A stretch of DNA of 64,000 nt from Streptomyces sp. XY006 (lineage in GTDB: Bacteria; Actinomycetota; Actinomycetes; Streptomycetales; Streptomycetaceae). A model generated the notes under the pieces. The model had not been told where the DNA came from. It saw nothing but the letters and a program-made list of their open reading frames with translations, and did not search any database. Of this stretch, positions 15,601-23,985 are shown in pieces. The stretch covers positions 182,176-246,175 of the forward strand of contig NZ_NOKT01000011.1 in the NCBI RefSeq assembly GCF_002237655.1. Direction: 5' to 3'. The first letter of the stretch is position 1. Each line of letters opens with the position of its first letter. Made by a program: the position numbers and the translations under genes.

Positions 15601-17294
15601 CGGGGGCCTCCCGCGGCGTCGGCGGCGTCGGAGCGCAGGCCGTCGTGGCCGCCGGTGCGGAAGAGGTCGCCGCGGCGGATGGCGTACGGGCCGATGGCCA
15701 GCAGGTCGACGGGCGAGGAGCCGAAGCATTCCAGGGCGTCGCGCGGGTCGTCGACCATGGGCCGCCCGGCCGTGTTGAGGCTGGTGTTGACCACCACGGG
15801 CAGCCCCGTGAACTGCTCGAACGCGCCGAGCATGCGGGCGACCAGGGGTTCGCGGCCGGGGTCGACGGTCTGGATGCGGGCGGTGCCGTCGACGTGCACG
15901 ACGGCGGGGATCCGCTCCCGCCAGGCCGGGGCCACGTCGTGCACGAACAGCATGTACGGGCTGGGCATCGGCCCGTCGAAGATCTCGGCGGCGCGGTCGG
16001 CCAGCACCATGGGCGCGACGGGCCGGAACTGCTCGCGTCCCTTGACGTCGTTGAGCCGTTCCAGGTTGCCCGCGTGCCCGGGGTGGGCGAGCAGGGAGCG
16101 GTGGCCGAGGGCGCGCGGACCGTACTCGGAGCGGCCCTGGAACCAGGCGACGATCCCGTTGTCGGCGAGGGCCCGGGCGACGGTCTCGGCGATGTCCGGG
16201 GGCCTCTCGAAGGGGACGGCCGCCGTCTTGAGCCAGGCGCCGAGCTCCGCGTCGGACCAGTCCCGGCCGAGGTCGGCGCCGGTCATGGGTTCGGGCCGGT
16301 CGCCCTGCGCCGCGGACAGCAGCAGGGCGCCGCCGAGGGCGGTTCCGGCGTCTCCGGCGGCGGGCTGCACCCACACTCGGGAGAAGGGGCCCTCGCGGGC
16401 GATGCGGGAGTTGGCGACGCAGTTGAGGGCGACGCCGCCGGCCAGGGTGAGCACGCTGTCGTGGGTGCGGCCGTGCAGCCAGCGCACCAGGTCCAGCAGG
16501 GTCTCCTCCAGGACGGCCTGGGCGCTGGCGGCGACGTCGGCGTGGTCCTGCGTCCACGGCTCGTCGGCCCCGCGCGGCGCGCACAGCTCGTGCCAGGGCA
16601 CCGCGTCGGCGTGGAAGCCGCCGTCGCCGGTGGGGTACACGTGGCGGTGCAGTTCCGCGAGCATGCGCGGGGTGCCGTGGGAGGCGAGGGCCATCACCTT
16701 GAACTCGTCGGAGGAGCGCAGGAAGCCGAGGTGGGCGGTGAGTTCCTCGTAGACCAGGCCCAGCGAGTGCGGCAGTTCCTGGGAGTGCAGGGCCTCCAGC
16801 CGGTCGCCGACGCGGCGGGCGGCCAGATGGGAGGCGCGTTCGCCACGGCCGTCCAGCACCAGCACGGAGGAGTCGCCGGCGTCCGGTGCGGCGAAGGCGC
16901 CGGAGGCGGCGTGCGCCATGTGGTGCGGCACGAACCGGACGAGGCCGGGGTCGAGGCCGGGCAGGGCCGCGGCCAGGAAGCCGGGGGCCTCGCGGGCGTA
17001 GGTGAGCCGCAGGTGGTCCCACGGGTCGTCCAGGCCCATGGCGTCGGCGGGCCGGGCGAGCGCCGGGTCGAAGGAGTAGGTGACCGCGTCGAGGTCCTGC
17101 GGTCGCAGCCCGGCCCGCTTCAGGCACCAGGCGGCGGCCTTCTCGGGCAGCTCCCAGGCGGAGAAGGGCAGCGGCCGCTTGCCGTGCTTGCGCCGTGAGA
17201 ACCGTTCCTCCTCGGCGGCGGCGACGGTCCGTCCGTCGACGACGAGGGCGGCGGCGGGGTCGTGGAAGAGGGCGTTGATTCCGAGGATGCGCAT
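15597..17294 (-). CDS. TobZ/NodU-family O-carbamoyltransferase
   Basis: A 565-residue protein, ATG at 17294. The ASKHA-type N-terminal domain begins MRILGINALFHDPAAALVVDG, followed by EEERFSRRKHGK. VPHHMAHAAS gives the metal-binding histidines. The downstream LTLAGGVALNCVANSRI and FQGRSEYGPRALGHRSLLA are hallmark blocks of carbamoyltransferases such as NodU, TobZ and CmcH. A C-terminal VVVNTSLNTAGRPMVDDP is also diagnostic. The reaction uses carbamoyl phosphate and ATP to carbamoylate a sugar hydroxyl. In this cluster the acceptor is presumably a heptose or another glycan sugar. The length is typical. Confidence 0.93.
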   Translation of the reverse strand: MRILGINALFHDPAAALVVDGRTVAAAEEERFSRRKHGKRPLPFSAWELPEKAAAWCLKRAGLRPQDLDAVTYSFDPALARPADAMGLDDPWDHLRLTYAREAPGFLAAALPGLDPGLVRFVPHHMAHAASGAFAAPDAGDSSVLVLDGRGERASHLAARRVGDRLEALHSQELPHSLGLVYEELTAHLGFLRSSDEFKVMALASHGTPRMLAELHRHVYPTGDGGFHADAVPWHELCAPRGADEPWTQDHADVAASAQAVLEETLLDLVRWLHGRTHDSVLTLAGGVALNCVANSRIAREGPFSRVWVQPAAGDAGTALGGALLLSAAQGDRPEPMTGADLGRDWSDAELGAWLKTAAVPFERPPDIAETVARALADNGIVAWFQGRSEYGPRALGHRSLLAHPGHAGNLERLNDVKGREQFRPVAPMVLADRAAEIFDGPMPSPYMLFVHDVAPAWRERIPAVVHVDGTARIQTVDPGREPLVARMLGAFEQFTGLPVVVNTSLNTAGRPMVDDPRDALECFGSSPVDLLAIGPYAIRRGDLFRTGGHDGLRSDAADAAGGPR

Positions 17295-17363
17295 GGGCGT
17301 GGCGGGCCTTTCGGCGGTGGGGACGGGACCGGGCGAGGCGCTGCGCGGGAGGGCGGTGGCGGG

Positions 17364-18329
17364 TCAGTCGTCGGTGCCGTCCTCGCGGAACCAGGCGATC
17401 GTGCGCCGCAGCCCTTCCTCGGCGCGCACCTGCGGCTCCCAGCCGAGCTTGTCGCGGGCCAGGGTGATGTCCGGGCAGCGCACGGCCGGGTCGTCCACCG
17501 GGCGTTCGATGAAGCGGATGTCCGAGGGGGATCCGGCGAGTTCGACGACGAGACGGGCCAGGTCGAGCATGGTGATCTCGGCCGGGTTGCCGATGTTGAC
17601 CGGGCCGCGCATGCCGTGGGCGGCGGCGGCGAGGACGCCGCGCACGGTGTCGTCGACGTAGCACAGCGACCGGGTCTGGCGGCCGTCGCCGGTGACGGTG
17701 AGGGGTTCGCCGTCCAGGGCCTGCCGGACGAAGGTCGGCACGGCGCGCCCGTCGTGGCCGCGCATCCGGGGACCGTAGGTGTTGAACAGCCGCACGATGC
17801 AGGTGTCGGTGCCGTGGGTCTCGGCGTGGGCGGTGGTCAGGGCCTCACCGAAGCGTTTGGCCTCGTCGTAGACGCTGCGCGGTCCGACGGGGTTGACGTT
17901 GCCCCAGTAGCGCTCGTCCTGGGGGTTCTGCTGCGGGTCGCCGTAGACCTCGGACGTCGAGGCCAGGACGAAGCGGGCCCGGGCGGAGTGCGCGAGTTCC
18001 AGGGCGTTGCGGGTGCCGAGGCTGCCGGCCTCCATGGTGTGCAGCGGCAGGCGCAGGTAGTCCGCCGGGGAGGCCGGGGAGGCGAAGTGCAGGACGAGGT
18101 CCGGCGGGCGCTTGATCCGCAGTCCTTCGGCGACGTTGGCCTGCACGAGCGTGAACCCGGGCCGTTCCAGCAGGGGCGCGATGTTCTCCGGCCGGCCGGT
18201 GCTGAAGTCGTCCACGCAGGTGACGGCGGCGCCCGCGTCCAGCAGGGCGGTGCACAGATGGGAGCCGACGAACCCGGCGCCACCGGTGACGACGGCGTGT
18301 TCCCAGCTCCGTGAGAAGTCGGTGGTCAT
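17364..18329 (-). CDS. NAD-dependent sugar epimerase/dehydratase, UDP-glucuronate decarboxylase-like
   Basis: A 321-residue extended short-chain dehydrogenase, ATG at 18329 behind GGAGGAG. The Rossmann motif VTGGAGFVGSHL lies near residue 14, the catalytic Ser is in LASTSEVYGDP, and the YDEAKRFGE block gives the YxxxK pair. NTYGPRMRGHDGRAVPTFVRQAL and GDGRQTRSLCYVDD are typical of UDP-glucuronate decarboxylase/UDP-xylose synthase relatives. It may supply a pentose donor or modify another nucleotide sugar. It precedes the carbamoyltransferase by 69 bp on the same strand. Confidence 0.88.
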   Translation of the reverse strand: MTTDFSRSWEHAVVTGGAGFVGSHLCTALLDAGAAVTCVDDFSTGRPENIAPLLERPGFTLVQANVAEGLRIKRPPDLVLHFASPASPADYLRLPLHTMEAGSLGTRNALELAHSARARFVLASTSEVYGDPQQNPQDERYWGNVNPVGPRSVYDEAKRFGEALTTAHAETHGTDTCIVRLFNTYGPRMRGHDGRAVPTFVRQALDGEPLTVTGDGRQTRSLCYVDDTVRGVLAAAAHGMRGPVNIGNPAEITMLDLARLVVELAGSPSDIRFIERPVDDPAVRCPDITLARDKLGWEPQVRAEEGLRRTIAWFREDGTDD

Positions 18330-18532
18330 GTCGGTCTCTCCTCCGTCAGCGGCGGCACGGCAGGGGACGACGGAGTGGCACACCCGGGCCGCCGAAGGTG
18401 GCCGGAGGCCGTCGAGCCCACGCTCAGCGTCCGCCGAGGGGGGAGACGGGGCACGGTCGCTTACGGCAAACCGGTGAGTCACGGAGAGTGAGACAACGCG
18501 CGGCGGGGGTCCGCGCGAGAGAGGCCCGCAGG

Positions 18533-19060
18533 TCAGGCGGTGAGGGTGTGGCCCGGGCCGAGGCGGTCGAGGAGCTGGGGCCGGTGCAGTTCCGCGACGG
18601 GGGCGAGCAGGTCCGGGTGGCGCAGGAGGGCCGCGGCGCCGCGGTCACCGGCGTCGGGTGCGACGAGCCGGCGGAACTCGGCCGGCGAGCCGGTGCCGTG
18701 CCCGCCCTCGGCGAGCGCCGCCACGGCCCGGGCGGCCAGGTCCGGATCGCTGAGCAGGCCGGCCGCCCAGCTGGCCACGACCTCGTCCACCCAGGTGCGC
18801 CAGGCGTACGCGTCCTCGTCCTCGTCCGGGGCCGCGTCGGCGCCGGTGATCCAGTCGAGCCGCGCGGATCCGCCGGGACCCGCCAGACCGAGCAGGGCGG
18901 CGTCCATCGCCGTCGGATAGCGCAGCCACGCGGCGACCGTCGCGGCCTGCCGGGCCTGCACCTCGCACAGGGCGGACGCGAGGGCACCGCCGGTGGCGGG
19001 GAAGGCGCGCGTCAGCCACTGGGCGGTCGCCGCTATGACAGGAGAGAGATCTGCTTGCAC
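18533..19060 (-). CDS. Unknown protein at the head of the glycan cluster
   Basis: About 175 residues from the GTG at 19060. No clear ribosome-binding site decides the start, so the N-terminus is uncertain. The protein is Ala/Leu-rich and helical. It has an acidic insert (DAAPDEDEDAYAWRTW) and a regular spacing of Leu/Ala heptads, but no signal peptide, membrane segment or catalytic motif. I do not recognise the family. It lies 203 bp upstream of the epimerase on the same strand, so it may share the cluster's transcript. Confidence 0.55.
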   Translation of the reverse strand: MQADLSPVIAATAQWLTRAFPATGGALASALCEVQARQAATVAAWLRYPTAMDAALLGLAGPGGSARLDWITGADAAPDEDEDAYAWRTWVDEVVASWAAGLLSDPDLAARAVAALAEGGHGTGSPAEFRRLVAPDAGDRGAAALLRHPDLLAPVAELHRPQLLDRLGPGHTLTA

Positions 19061-19433
19061 TGCCGGACCGTCCGAGGGGAGGGGGCGGGTCTGGTCGTAG
19101 ACGGTAACGGCCGCCCCCCGAGCCCGGACGTGACCGGGACCTCGTCCCGGACGTGGCCTCGCCCACATCCCGCACCGCTCCGGCACATCCCGCACCACTC
19201 CGGACCGACGGCCGCTCCGAGAGCCGCCTGCGCGTGCGATCGCGGGCGACTGGACGGGCAGGGAGCAGCGAGCCGAGCCGTCAGGGGGGCGCGCCCGTGC
19301 GGTCGTGGGCGACCCGGCCGGTGGAGGGCGGCACGCCGCGGGCCTTGCTCGCGCCGGCTGCCCCAACCGTTTCCGGCCGGGCGGCCCACCGCCCCGGCCG
19401 TTTCCGGCCCGGCCGGGCGGGCACCCGGCCGGC
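19061..19433. other. Divergent intergenic region with tandem repeat
   Basis: About 370 bases between the start of the glycan-cluster unknown gene and the probable start of the rightward gene at 19434. It contains the 20-bp tandem repeat at 19164-19203 and otherwise nothing I can name. Open frames through it have arginine-rich, non-protein-like composition. Confidence 0.4.
19164..19203. repeat. Two-copy 20-bp tandem direct repeat
   Basis: CACATCCCGCACCGCTCCGG is followed immediately by a second copy with one mismatch (A for G at position 14). A spacing of about two helical turns puts both copies on the same face of the DNA, as expected for a dimeric or cooperative regulator. It lies about 100 bp upstream of the glycan cluster's first gene. 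Binding protein unknown. Confidence 0.6.
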
Positions 19434-20114
19434 GTGCTGGGGTATGGAGCCGGACGCGTCGGGCCCGGCCGGCCTGCGGGGTTTCGTTCGCCGGGGTGCG
19501 CCCTGCGTTTCGACGGGTGGATCGCGGGGCTTGGCACGGCATCCGGTACTCGTGTCGTGCTCGGGCACTGGCCCCGGTCGCCGTTCGGCCCGTTCAGTGA
19601 CCTGATGGTCGAGGAGGCCGACGGGCATCGCCTGCTGCTGGCGCCCTCGCGGGAGACGGCGGACTTCGTCGCACGTACCTACCTCTTCGACGAGGTACGG
19701 GTCGTACCCATCCGGGTGCGGATCACCGGCCGCCGCCACTGGACCGTGTGCGCCCCACCCCTCGACCTGCGGTTCAGCACCGGCCCGAGGGCTCTGCCCG
19801 GTCTCGCGCTGCGGGCCGTGCCCGGCCCGGTCGCCACCAGCCCGGGGTGGCTCGCGCTGTGGGACCGGCCCGCCCGGCTGCTGCTGGGGGCCGGCACGCA
19901 CGGCAGTGTCCGGCCGGGCCGGCACCAGTGGTACGGCGCGCGGGACCTGCACCCGGTCGTCTCGGCCACCGTCGCCCGCGCGGGCCGCGACCTCGGCGCT
20001 CTCGGCCCCGTCGAGCCCCCCGTGCGGTTCGGTTCCGGTTCGACCCCCCGCCGGCCGAGCCTCGTGCGCATCACCACCCGTGTGGCCGTCGTCCCGGACC
20101 GGCACGGCAGCTGA
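19434..20114 (+). CDS. Conserved hypothetical protein
   Basis: The clearly protein-like part begins at LRFDGWIAGLGTASGTR (about 19503) and continues LVxGHWPRSPFGPFSDLMVEEADG. This resembles a conserved actinobacterial hypothetical family, and I know no function for it. The GTG at 19434 is the nearest standard in-frame start. The conserved region starts 23 codons later at a CTG, so the true start could be non-standard and needs experimental definition. A rare WYGARDLHPV segment lies near the C-terminus. No signal peptide or membrane helix is visible. It converges on the gene at 20145. Confidence 0.6.
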   Translation: MLGYGAGRVGPGRPAGFRSPGCALRFDGWIAGLGTASGTRVVLGHWPRSPFGPFSDLMVEEADGHRLLLAPSRETADFVARTYLFDEVRVVPIRVRITGRRHWTVCAPPLDLRFSTGPRALPGLALRAVPGPVATSPGWLALWDRPARLLLGAGTHGSVRPGRHQWYGARDLHPVVSATVARAGRDLGALGPVEPPVRFGSGSTPRRPSLVRITTRVAVVPDRHGS

Positions 20115-20118
20115 CCTT

Positions 20119-20140
20119 CCGCCGGGTCATGGCCCGGCGG
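20119..20140. terminator. Hairpin between convergent genes
   Basis: 8-bp perfect arms (CCGCCGGG and its complement) with a 6-base loop, exactly filling the 30-bp gap between two convergent stop codons. Likely a shared bidirectional terminator. Confidence 0.6.
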
Positions 20141-20144
20141 CTCC

Positions 20145-20468
20145 TCACCAGAAGCGGCTGCTGAGGGCGGGCTGGTGTGCCAGCTCCACGGCGTCGCGCA
20201 GCCGCAGGGCGACGCTGATGGTGGCGCGCAGCGCGGAGGGACGGACGGTCTGGGCCGTCTCGGTGGCGAGCACCAGCAGGCAGGCCGCGGCCTGCTCGAC
20301 CACGGACAGCGGCAGGGTGAAGTCGCTGTCGGCGGCCGAACGGAACGCCTTCAGGGGGACGGCGGCCCCGTCGATGGCCCGGTGCGCGGCCTGCTCCAGA
20401 TGCTGTGCGGCCTGTTCGCACACCGGGGCGGGCAGGGCGATGGTGCGCTGGAACGGTGAAGTCGTCAT
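20145..20468 (-). CDS. Small hypothetical protein, 107 residues
   Basis: ATG at 20468 with GGGGGAG nine bases upstream. The protein is mostly alpha-helical, with regular Ala/Leu/Val spacing and two cysteines (VCEQAAQHLEQAAH and AAACLLVLATETAQTV). It ends in an unusual aromatic SSRFW. No signal peptide, membrane helix or known domain is recognised. It is divergent from the fructosamine-kinase-family gene. Likely a soluble helical protein of unknown role. Confidence 0.65.
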   Translation of the reverse strand: MTTSPFQRTIALPAPVCEQAAQHLEQAAHRAIDGAAVPLKAFRSAADSDFTLPLSVVEQAAACLLVLATETAQTVRPSALRATISVALRLRDAVELAHQPALSSRFW

Positions 20469-20610
20469 GCCCCGACTGCTCCCCCGGCGGCGGCCGGTTC
20501 TGTCGACGCGGAAGGGGATTTCACCGTCCCGCGTGACGCCGGGGCCGGGCGGGCAGCCGCGTGGTCGTAGCCTGAAGGGCCATCGCGTGAGGCCCGCGAA
20601 AGGAAGATGT

Positions 20611-21466
20611 ATGACCGCCCGTTCGGATGTCGTGGCCCGGCTCACCGGGCGTGCGGTCAGCGGCGAGCGGGACATCTCCGGGGCGCTCGCCGAGGTCACG
20701 CTCGACGACGGGCGGGTCGTGGTCGTCAAACGGTCCGACGCGCCGGGAGCGGCTCGGGCCGAGGCCGCCGGGCTGCGGTGGCTTGCCGCGGCCGGGACCG
20801 TACGGGTACCGGCCGTGCACGGCGACGAGGGAGCCTGGCTGGTCATCGACCGGGTTCCGCAGGGGCGGCCGGGGCGGGAGGCGGCACTGCGGTTCGGGCG
20901 GGACCTGGCCGGGCTGCACGCCGCAGGGGCGCCCGCGTTCGGGGCGCCCCCGCCGGGCGGTCCCGCCGACGCGTACATCGGGCTCGCCCCGATGCGCAAC
21001 GAGCCCGGCACCGACTGGCCGGAGTGGTACGCCGGGCAGCGCGTGCTGCCGTATCTGCGGCGGGCGGTCGACCAGGGCACGCTGCGCCCGGGGCGAGGCG
21101 GCCGTCGTGGAACGCCTGTGCGAGCGGCTGCCCGAACTGGCCGGGCCGGCCGAGCCGCCCGCCCGGCTGCACGGCGACCTGTGGAGCGGCAACGTGCTGT
21201 GGGCGGCGGACGGGGACGTCCGGCTCATCGACCCGGCCGCGCACGGCGGGCACCGGGAGACCGACCTGGCGATGCTCCGGCTGTTCGGCTGCCCCCACCT
21301 GGAGGCGGTGCTGGACGGCTACCAGCGGGTGGCGCCGCTCGCCGAAGGGTGGACGGAACGCGTCGGCGTGCACCAGCTGTTCCCGCTGCTGGTGCACGCC
21401 GTGCTGTTCGGACGGGGCTACGCCGAGCAGGCCCTGTCCGTGGCCCGCTCGGCCTTGACGGGCTGA
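20611..21466 (+). pseudogene. Fructosamine kinase-family gene with a +1 frameshift
   Basis: Two frames together give a complete fructosamine-3-kinase/ketosamine kinase-like protein of about 284 residues. The first frame starts at the ATG at 20611 and runs through ALAEVTLDDGRVVVVKRSD, with the ATP-site Lys, to VDQGTLRPG. The second resumes with EAAVVERLCERLP and carries the catalytic loop LHGDLWSGNVLW and the metal-binding IDPAAHGGHRETDLAM. The break is at the G4 run at 21090-21093; removing one G restores the frame exactly. The family phosphorylates fructosamine adducts for deglycation. It is either a real pseudogene or a sequencing indel. The stop is 4 bp from the catalase stop on the other strand. 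Confidence 0.85.
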
Positions 21467-21475
21467 CCGGTCAGC
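21462..21475. repeat. Perfect 14-bp palindrome containing two convergent stop codons
   Basis: GCTGACCGGTCAGC is a perfect palindrome holding the stop of the rightward kinase-family gene (21464-21466) and that of the leftward catalase gene (21471-21473). It could form a short hairpin on either transcript, though it is short for a terminator. Confidence 0.55.
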
Positions 21476-23129
21476 GCGTCACCACATGCCGCTCGTCGGG
21501 GACGCAGTGGGTCATGGTGAGGCCCTCGACGTCGCGCGGCTGGTTCTTGCCCAGCCGGGACAGGCGTTCCCGGTCCTCGTCCGTCAGGTCCTGGCTCGCC
21601 AGCGGCTCCAGGCCGTTCACGTCCTCCGGGCCGATGCCGAGCCCTTCGCCGACCCTGAGGCCCAGGTCGTTCTCGACCAGCAGGAAGTGCCAGACCATGC
21701 GCTCCTGGATGGCCCGGTCGCACTGGGACAGCTGCCCGATGAAGTTCTTCACCAGGTCGTCGCGCTCCCAGTCCTCCATCAGCAGATACCGCTGGCCGGC
21801 CTGCAGATAGTCGTTGGTGCGGGGGATGCGCTTGCGGGTGAGGCGGCCGGTGATCTCGGGGCCCTGCTCGTCGTGGGTCGGGTACTGGGCCTCGCGCAGG
21901 CCGCCGGTGATCGACGGCTCGTAGTTGACGTGCGGGTTCTCGCCGCCGCCGTCCTGGTGGTACGCCATCTGGCCGTCGCGCTGGTTGGTGCGCACCTCGG
22001 CGTTCTTGGCCTGGTTGACGGGGAGCTGGAGGTAGTTCGGGCCGACCCGGTAGCGCTGGGTGTCGCTGTAGGAGAAGGTCCGGCCGACGAGCATCTTGTC
22101 GTCGGAGAAGTCCAGGCCGTCGACGAGGACGCCGGTGCCGAAGGAGATCTGCTCGTTCTCGGCGAAGAAGTTCTCCGGCATCCGGTCGAGGACCATACGG
22201 CCCACCGGCTTGGGCGGGAAGTCCTGCTCGGGCCAGGTCTTGGTGTCGTCCAGCGGGTCGAAGTCGAGCTCCGGGTGGTCGTGGTCGTCCATCATCTGGA
22301 CGAGCAGCTCCCACTCCGGGTGGTCACCGCGGGCGACCGCCTCGTACAGGTCCTTCGTGGCGTGGCCGAGGGTGTCGGCCTGGATGTTGGCCGCGTCCTC
22401 CTCGGTCATGCTGCGCACGCCCTGCCTGGGCATCCAGTGGTACTTGACCAGCTTGGTCTCGCCCTCGGCGTTGACCCACTTGTAGGTGTTGACGCCGAAG
22501 CCCTGCATGTGGCGGTAGTCGGCGGGGATGCCGCGCGGGCTGAACAGGTTGACCAGCATGTGCATGGCCTCGGGCGTCTGCGACATGAAGTCGAAGATGC
22601 GGTTCGGCTGCTGCTCGAAGGTCACCGGGTCGGGCTTGAGGGAGTGGATGACGTCCGGGAACTTGATGGCGTCGCGGATGAAGAAGACGCCGAGGTTGTT
22701 GCCGACCAGGTCCCAGTTGCCGTCCTCGGTGTAGAACTTGACGGCGAAACCACGCGGGTCGCGGGCGGCCTCGGACGAGTCCCGGCCGCCGATGACGGTG
22801 GAGAAGCGGACGGCCACGTCGGTGCGCTTGCCGCGCTCCTGGAACAGTTTGGCCCGGGTGTAGCGGCTGATCGGCTCGTCGCCCCAGGCGCCGTAGGCCT
22901 CGAAGTGGCCGTAGGCGGTGACGCCGCGGGCGTGCACGACGCGCTCGGGGATGCGCTCCCGGTCGAAGTGGCTGATCTTCTCCAGGAACTGGTAGTTCTC
23001 CAGGGTGGCCGGACCGCGGGCGCCGACCGTGCGCTGGTTCTGGTTGTCGTAGACCGGATGGCCCTGGCGATTGGTGAGGACCTTGCGGTCGTCGCCCGGA
23101 GCGGGTCCGGTGCCGGATACGTCCGTCAT
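21471..23129 (-). CDS. Monofunctional haem catalase
   Basis: A 552-residue clade-type catalase, ATG at 23129 with AAGGAG upstream. The active-site block [23 protein letters not shown] has the distal histidine at residue 66, and [11 protein letters not shown] supplies the distal asparagine. [17 protein letters not shown] contains the proximal haem tyrosine with the usual Rx3Y arrangement. The sequence resembles the KatA-type small-subunit catalases with a modest C-terminal extension. It converts H2O2 to water and oxygen in the cytoplasm. A general-stress-type promoter sequence lies about 90 bp upstream. Its stop lies 4 bp from that of the convergent kinase-like gene. Confidence 0.96.
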   Translation of the reverse strand: MTDVSGTGPAPGDDRKVLTNRQGHPVYDNQNQRTVGARGPATLENYQFLEKISHFDRERIPERVVHARGVTAYGHFEAYGAWGDEPISRYTRAKLFQERGKRTDVAVRFSTVIGGRDSSEAARDPRGFAVKFYTEDGNWDLVGNNLGVFFIRDAIKFPDVIHSLKPDPVTFEQQPNRIFDFMSQTPEAMHMLVNLFSPRGIPADYRHMQGFGVNTYKWVNAEGETKLVKYHWMPRQGVRSMTEEDAANIQADTLGHATKDLYEAVARGDHPEWELLVQMMDDHDHPELDFDPLDDTKTWPEQDFPPKPVGRMVLDRMPENFFAENEQISFGTGVLVDGLDFSDDKMLVGRTFSYSDTQRYRVGPNYLQLPVNQAKNAEVRTNQRDGQMAYHQDGGGENPHVNYEPSITGGLREAQYPTHDEQGPEITGRLTRKRIPRTNDYLQAGQRYLLMEDWERDDLVKNFIGQLSQCDRAIQERMVWHFLLVENDLGLRVGEGLGIGPEDVNGLEPLASQDLTDEDRERLSRLGKNQPRDVEGLTMTHCVPDERHVVTR

Positions 23130-23216
23130 AAGCAGGGGCTCCTTCGGCTCTGGGCCGGCGTCCGGCCGGGGCGGCATCGCGAGCGGCCGCCCCGCCGGTG
23201 ATGGCGGAACGCCCGG

Positions 23217-23240
23217 GTACCCGCCGACCGGGGATCACTC
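23217..23240 (-). promoter_or_regulatory. General-stress (SigB-type) promoter candidate for catalase
   Basis: On the minus strand GAGT, 14 bases, then GGGTAC. This fits the published streptomycete SigB-family consensus GNNT-N14-16-GGGTA(C/T). The -10 element is about 90 bases upstream of the catalase ATG. Catalase genes are known SigB-family targets in Streptomyces, supporting function. Confidence 0.55.
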
Positions 23241-23288
23241 ACGCATCCGGCACCGGCAAGCGGCTCGCGGGAGCGGAAAGGGGAGAGC

Positions 23289-23903
23289 GTGCGGCACGTC
23301 CACTGGATCGGGGGCGGCAGCGGCGCGGGCAAGTCCACGGTCGCCCGTCGCCTGGCCGAGCGGCACGGCTGGCGGCTGTACTCGACCGACGACGCCATGG
23401 CGGACCACGCGCGCCGCACCACCGCCGGGGAGGCGCCGCTGCTGCACGCGTTCCTCGCCATGGGCATGGACGAGCGGTGGGTGCACCGCTCCCCCGAGGA
23501 CATGCTGGAGACGTTCCACTGGTTCCGGGGCGAGGGGTTCGGCCTGATCGTCGAGGACCTGCGGCGCATGCCGAGCGAGCCGTGTGTGGTCGTCGAGGGG
23601 TTCCGGCTGCTGCCGCACCTCGTGAAACCCCTGCTCCCGGCGCCGGGGCGCGCGGTCTGGCTGCTTCCGACACCGGAATTCCGCCGGGCGGTGTTCCGGA
23701 GCCGGGCGGCGGCCGGGGTGAGCTTCACGGAGCGGACCGGCGATCCGGAACGGGCGGTCCGCAACCTCGCGGCGCGGGACGATTTGTTCACGCGGCGGCT
23801 GCGCGAGGAGACCGCGCGGCTGGGGCTGCCCTCCCTCACTGTCGACGGCTCGCTGACGGAGGACGATCTCACCGGACGGGTCGGTGACGTGTTCGGGCTG
23901 TGA
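23289..23903 (+). CDS. P-loop kinase/AAA-type ATP-binding protein
   Basis: A 204-residue protein, GTG at 23289 behind AAAGGGGAG. The Walker A motif GGGSGAGKST is at residues 8-17, and a Walker B-like VVVEGFRLLP occurs midway. A lid-like Arg-rich region and FRRAVFRSRAA follow. The size and motif order fit small-molecule kinases of the adenylate/shikimate-kinase-like group, but no substrate motif is recognisable. It is divergent from catalase. I would call it a putative nucleoside/sugar-type kinase of unknown substrate. Confidence 0.75.
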   Translation: MRHVHWIGGGSGAGKSTVARRLAERHGWRLYSTDDAMADHARRTTAGEAPLLHAFLAMGMDERWVHRSPEDMLETFHWFRGEGFGLIVEDLRRMPSEPCVVVEGFRLLPHLVKPLLPAPGRAVWLLPTPEFRRAVFRSRAAAGVSFTERTGDPERAVRNLAARDDLFTRRLREETARLGLPSLTVDGSLTEDDLTGRVGDVFGL

Positions 23904-23985
23904 GCCCGTACAACCCCCGTCCGCCGTGGTGTGTCTTCTCCCCCGTGGGGACAAACCCCTTCAACTCGTTCCGACGGGGGAACAC

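Noticed and set aside
21486..23201. Long open frame antisense to catalase
   Set aside because: It is a frame shadow of the conserved catalase, with no domain, signal peptide or ribosome-binding site.
23215..23220. GGGTAC on the plus strand as a promoter for the P-loop kinase
   Set aside because: No GNNT element lies 14-16 bases upstream on the plus strand. The palindromic GGGTACCC fits only the minus-strand catalase promoter.
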